From positions 2,136,501 to 2,200,500 of the forward strand of contig CP041667.1 in assembly GCA_007361935.1 (NCBI GenBank): a DNA stretch of 64,000 bases, read 5' to 3'. The position numbers and the translations under genes are program-made. The notes under the pieces were generated by a model, which did no database searches, was not told the DNA's origin, and saw only the letters and a list, made by a program, of their open reading frames with translations. Source of the DNA: Lachnospiraceae bacterium KGMB03038 (GTDB lineage: Bacteria > Bacillota > Clostridia > Lachnospirales > Lachnospiraceae). Positions 62,564 to 64,000 of the stretch are shown here, one piece after another; position 1 is the first letter of the stretch; every line of letters starts with the position of its first letter.

Positions 62564-62601
62564 ACCGAAAAAGAAATGCCGGCAGTCCATCTGACGCCGG
62601 C
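62564..62601 (-). terminator. Terminator after tsf
   Basis: GCCGGC-GTC with GAC-GCCGGC (one bulged base, 5-nt loop) is followed by TTTCTTTTT on the minus strand, 45 nt beyond the tsf stop. It separates rpsB-tsf from the TPR/pyrH group. Confidence 0.85.
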
Positions 62602-62645
62602 CTCCATATCTCTTATCTTTTATGAAATTCCATGTAAACTTCGCT

Positions 62646-63581
62646 TTAGTTTCCAGCCATCTGTGCCGCAACTTCTGCCGCAAAGTCTTCATTCTTCTTC
62701 TCAAGTCCTTCTCCGGTCTCGAAACGGATGAATTTCTTCAGCGCAAGTTTCGCTCCGGTCTCTTTTGCGACTTTCTCTACATATTTTGCTACCGTCAGGT
62801 CACTGTCCTGTACGTAAACCTGATCCAGCAGGCAGATCTCTTTCAGCTCTTTGTTGAGACGGCCCTCGATCATCTTCTCGATGATGTTGTCCGGCTTCGG
62901 CTTCTTGCTTTCCTCATTTTCTTTCTTTGCCTGAGCAAGCAGGATCTCTTTCTCATGCTCGATGTAATCCTGCGGAACTTCTTCTCTGGATACATACTTC
63001 GGAGACATTGCGGCTACCTGCATTGCCACATTCTTTAAGCAAGTCTTTACTTCGTCATTCACTGTATCCGTCTCAGCCTCAACCAGGACGCCGATTCTTC
63101 CGCCGCCGTGGATATAAGATACGACACATCCATCAGATACGATCTTATCAAATCTGCGGATGTTCAGATTCTCTCCGATCACGGAAATCTTCTCTGTCAG
63201 CGCGTCTTTTACAGTCTTTCCAGCGTCCGCGTTCCAGCTTTCTGCCATAAACGCGTCCATGTCCTTTGCGTCAGAGGCGATCGCCTGTGCCACAACATCT
63301 TTTACAAATCCCTGGAATTCCGCATTCTTAGCGACAAAGTCTGTCTCAGAATTAACTTCCACGATCGCAGCTGTCTTATCGTCTCTGACTTCTGCCATAA
63401 CGATACCTTCTGCCGCGATACGTCCGGCTTTCTTCTCTGCTTTTGCCTGACCATTCTTTCTCAGGTACTCAACAGCAGCATCCATATCGCCGTTTGTCTC
63501 ACTGAGAGCTTTCTTGCAGTCCATCATGCCTGCGCCTGTCATCTCTCTTAACTCTTTTACCATACTAGCTGTAACTGCCAT
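62646..63581 (-). CDS. tsf: Translation elongation factor Ts
   Basis: The 311-residue factor recycles EF-Tu by GDP exchange. The N-terminal LREMTGAGMMDCKKALSE and the TDFVAKN motif, which contact EF-Tu, are present, as is the helical C-terminal half. It starts 24 nt after rpsB. Confidence 0.97.
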   Translation of the reverse strand: MAVTASMVKELREMTGAGMMDCKKALSETNGDMDAAVEYLRKNGQAKAEKKAGRIAAEGIVMAEVRDDKTAAIVEVNSETDFVAKNAEFQGFVKDVVAQAIASDAKDMDAFMAESWNADAGKTVKDALTEKISVIGENLNIRRFDKIVSDGCVVSYIHGGGRIGVLVEAETDTVNDEVKTCLKNVAMQVAAMSPKYVSREEVPQDYIEHEKEILLAQAKKENEESKKPKPDNIIEKMIEGRLNKELKEICLLDQVYVQDSDLTVAKYVEKVAKETGAKLALKKFIRFETGEGLEKKNEDFAAEVAAQMAGN

Positions 63582-63605
63582 GATCCTTCTCCTCCAAAAT
63601 TCCTT

Positions 63606-64000
63606 CTACTCTTCTACTTCTTCAGCGGTCTCTTCTGCTGTCTCTTCTGTATACTCTTCCCCGGCTTCTTCTGCATAGGCTTCCTCATCCGCGCCTGTCA
63701 TTCCCTGGTTTGCCTCTACAACCGCGTCTGCCATCTTAGAAACAATCAGTTTTACCGCACGGATCGCGTCATCGTTTCCTGGGATCACATAATCCAGTTC
63801 TTCCGGATCACAGTTGGTATCAGCGATTCCGATCAACGGAATTCCCAGGATATGCGCTTCCTGAACACAGATTCTTTCCTTCTTCGGGTCAACAACGAAG
63901 ATTGCGTCCGGAAGTCTCTTCATTTCTTTGATACCGCCCAGGTTTTTCTCCAGTTTCTCCCACTCTTTTTTAAGCTGGATCACTTCCTTTTTCGGCAATA
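63606..64000 (-). CDS. rpsB: Ribosomal protein uS2 (partial, N-terminus beyond window)
   Basis: The last 130 or so residues are present, the usual total being about 245. LGGIKEMKRLPDAIFVVDPKKE and GIADTNCDPEELDYVIPGNDDAIRA are uS2 signatures. A Glu-rich tail (EEYTEETAEETAEEVEE) extends past the normal end, as in many Clostridia. It is the promoter-proximal gene of rpsB-tsf. Confidence 0.95.
   Translation of the reverse strand, partial: LPKKEVIQLKKEWEKLEKNLGGIKEMKRLPDAIFVVDPKKERICVQEAHILGIPLIGIADTNCDPEELDYVIPGNDDAIRAVKLIVSKMADAVVEANQGMTGADEEAYAEEAGEEYTEETAEETAEEVEE

Noticed and set aside
1..64000. tRNA genes, CRISPR arrays and prophage.
   Set aside because: I saw no cloverleaf, no regularly spaced repeat array with spacers, and no phage structural genes.

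Overview
The window looks like a piece of a Clostridia chromosome, most likely Lachnospiraceae. The evidence is a selenium-dependent glycine reductase operon under a glycine riboswitch, a trio of proteins of the DUF5716/DUF5717 type that I associate with Lachnospiraceae, AGGAGG-type ribosome binding sites with frequent GTG/TTG starts, and the rpsB-tsf-pyrH-frr-uppS-cdsA-dxr-rseP order. I see no tRNA, rRNA, CRISPR array, transposase or phage gene. Nearly all genes lie on the minus strand; the clear plus-strand genes are a GntR regulator, a DUF1292 protein, an aminotransferase and a SpoIID-like protein.

Layout: 1-2.9 kb holds a partial LarA-type racemase, a C45 acyltransferase-like hydrolase and a divergent FadR-type regulator. 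3.0-7.9 kb is a six-gene minus-strand operon: carbon-nitrogen hydrolase, PgdA/imidase-type deacetylase, a small unknown protein, a CobW GTPase, an NCS1 permease and a 52-residue membrane protein. It reads like import and stepwise hydrolysis of a cyclic amide or imide. 8-12 kb carries DUF5662, TraX, a GH13 protein that has lost its catalytic residues, and an orphan sugar-binding lipoprotein. 12-18 kb holds a UvrD-like helicase, gltX, a degenerate sirtuin-like protein and a ThrE exporter pair whose larger member is fused to a GNAT domain.

18.4-26.7 kb is the glycine reductase operon (grdX-grdE-grdB-trxB-trxA-grdA-grdC-grdD in transcription order), with in-frame UGA selenocysteine codons in grdB and grdA and a glycine riboswitch plus terminator in the leader. 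26.8-30.7 kb has purB and a polar amino acid ABC transporter. 30.8-36.1 kb is the TPR/DUF5716/DUF5717 trio.

36.2-48.8 kb holds an aminotransferase, a cupin, a Bce-type two-component/ABC module split by pepD and with a frameshifted kinase, a SleB-like hydrolase and an ECF sigma/ABC module. Four copies of an unusual dispersed element are scattered here. It is built from 1, 2, 3 and 3 tandem 22-nt units that each end in a strong hairpin next to a gene's 3' end.

48.8-53.2 kb is carAB with a good promoter and a probable leader attenuator. 53-56 kb has an orphan A24 peptidase, a transglutaminase-like protein and a SpoIID-like/peptidoglycan-binding protein. 56.4-64 kb is the translation/isoprenoid/phospholipid housekeeping cluster from rseP back to rpsB, which is cut by the window end. 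A TPR membrane protein sits between tsf and pyrH.
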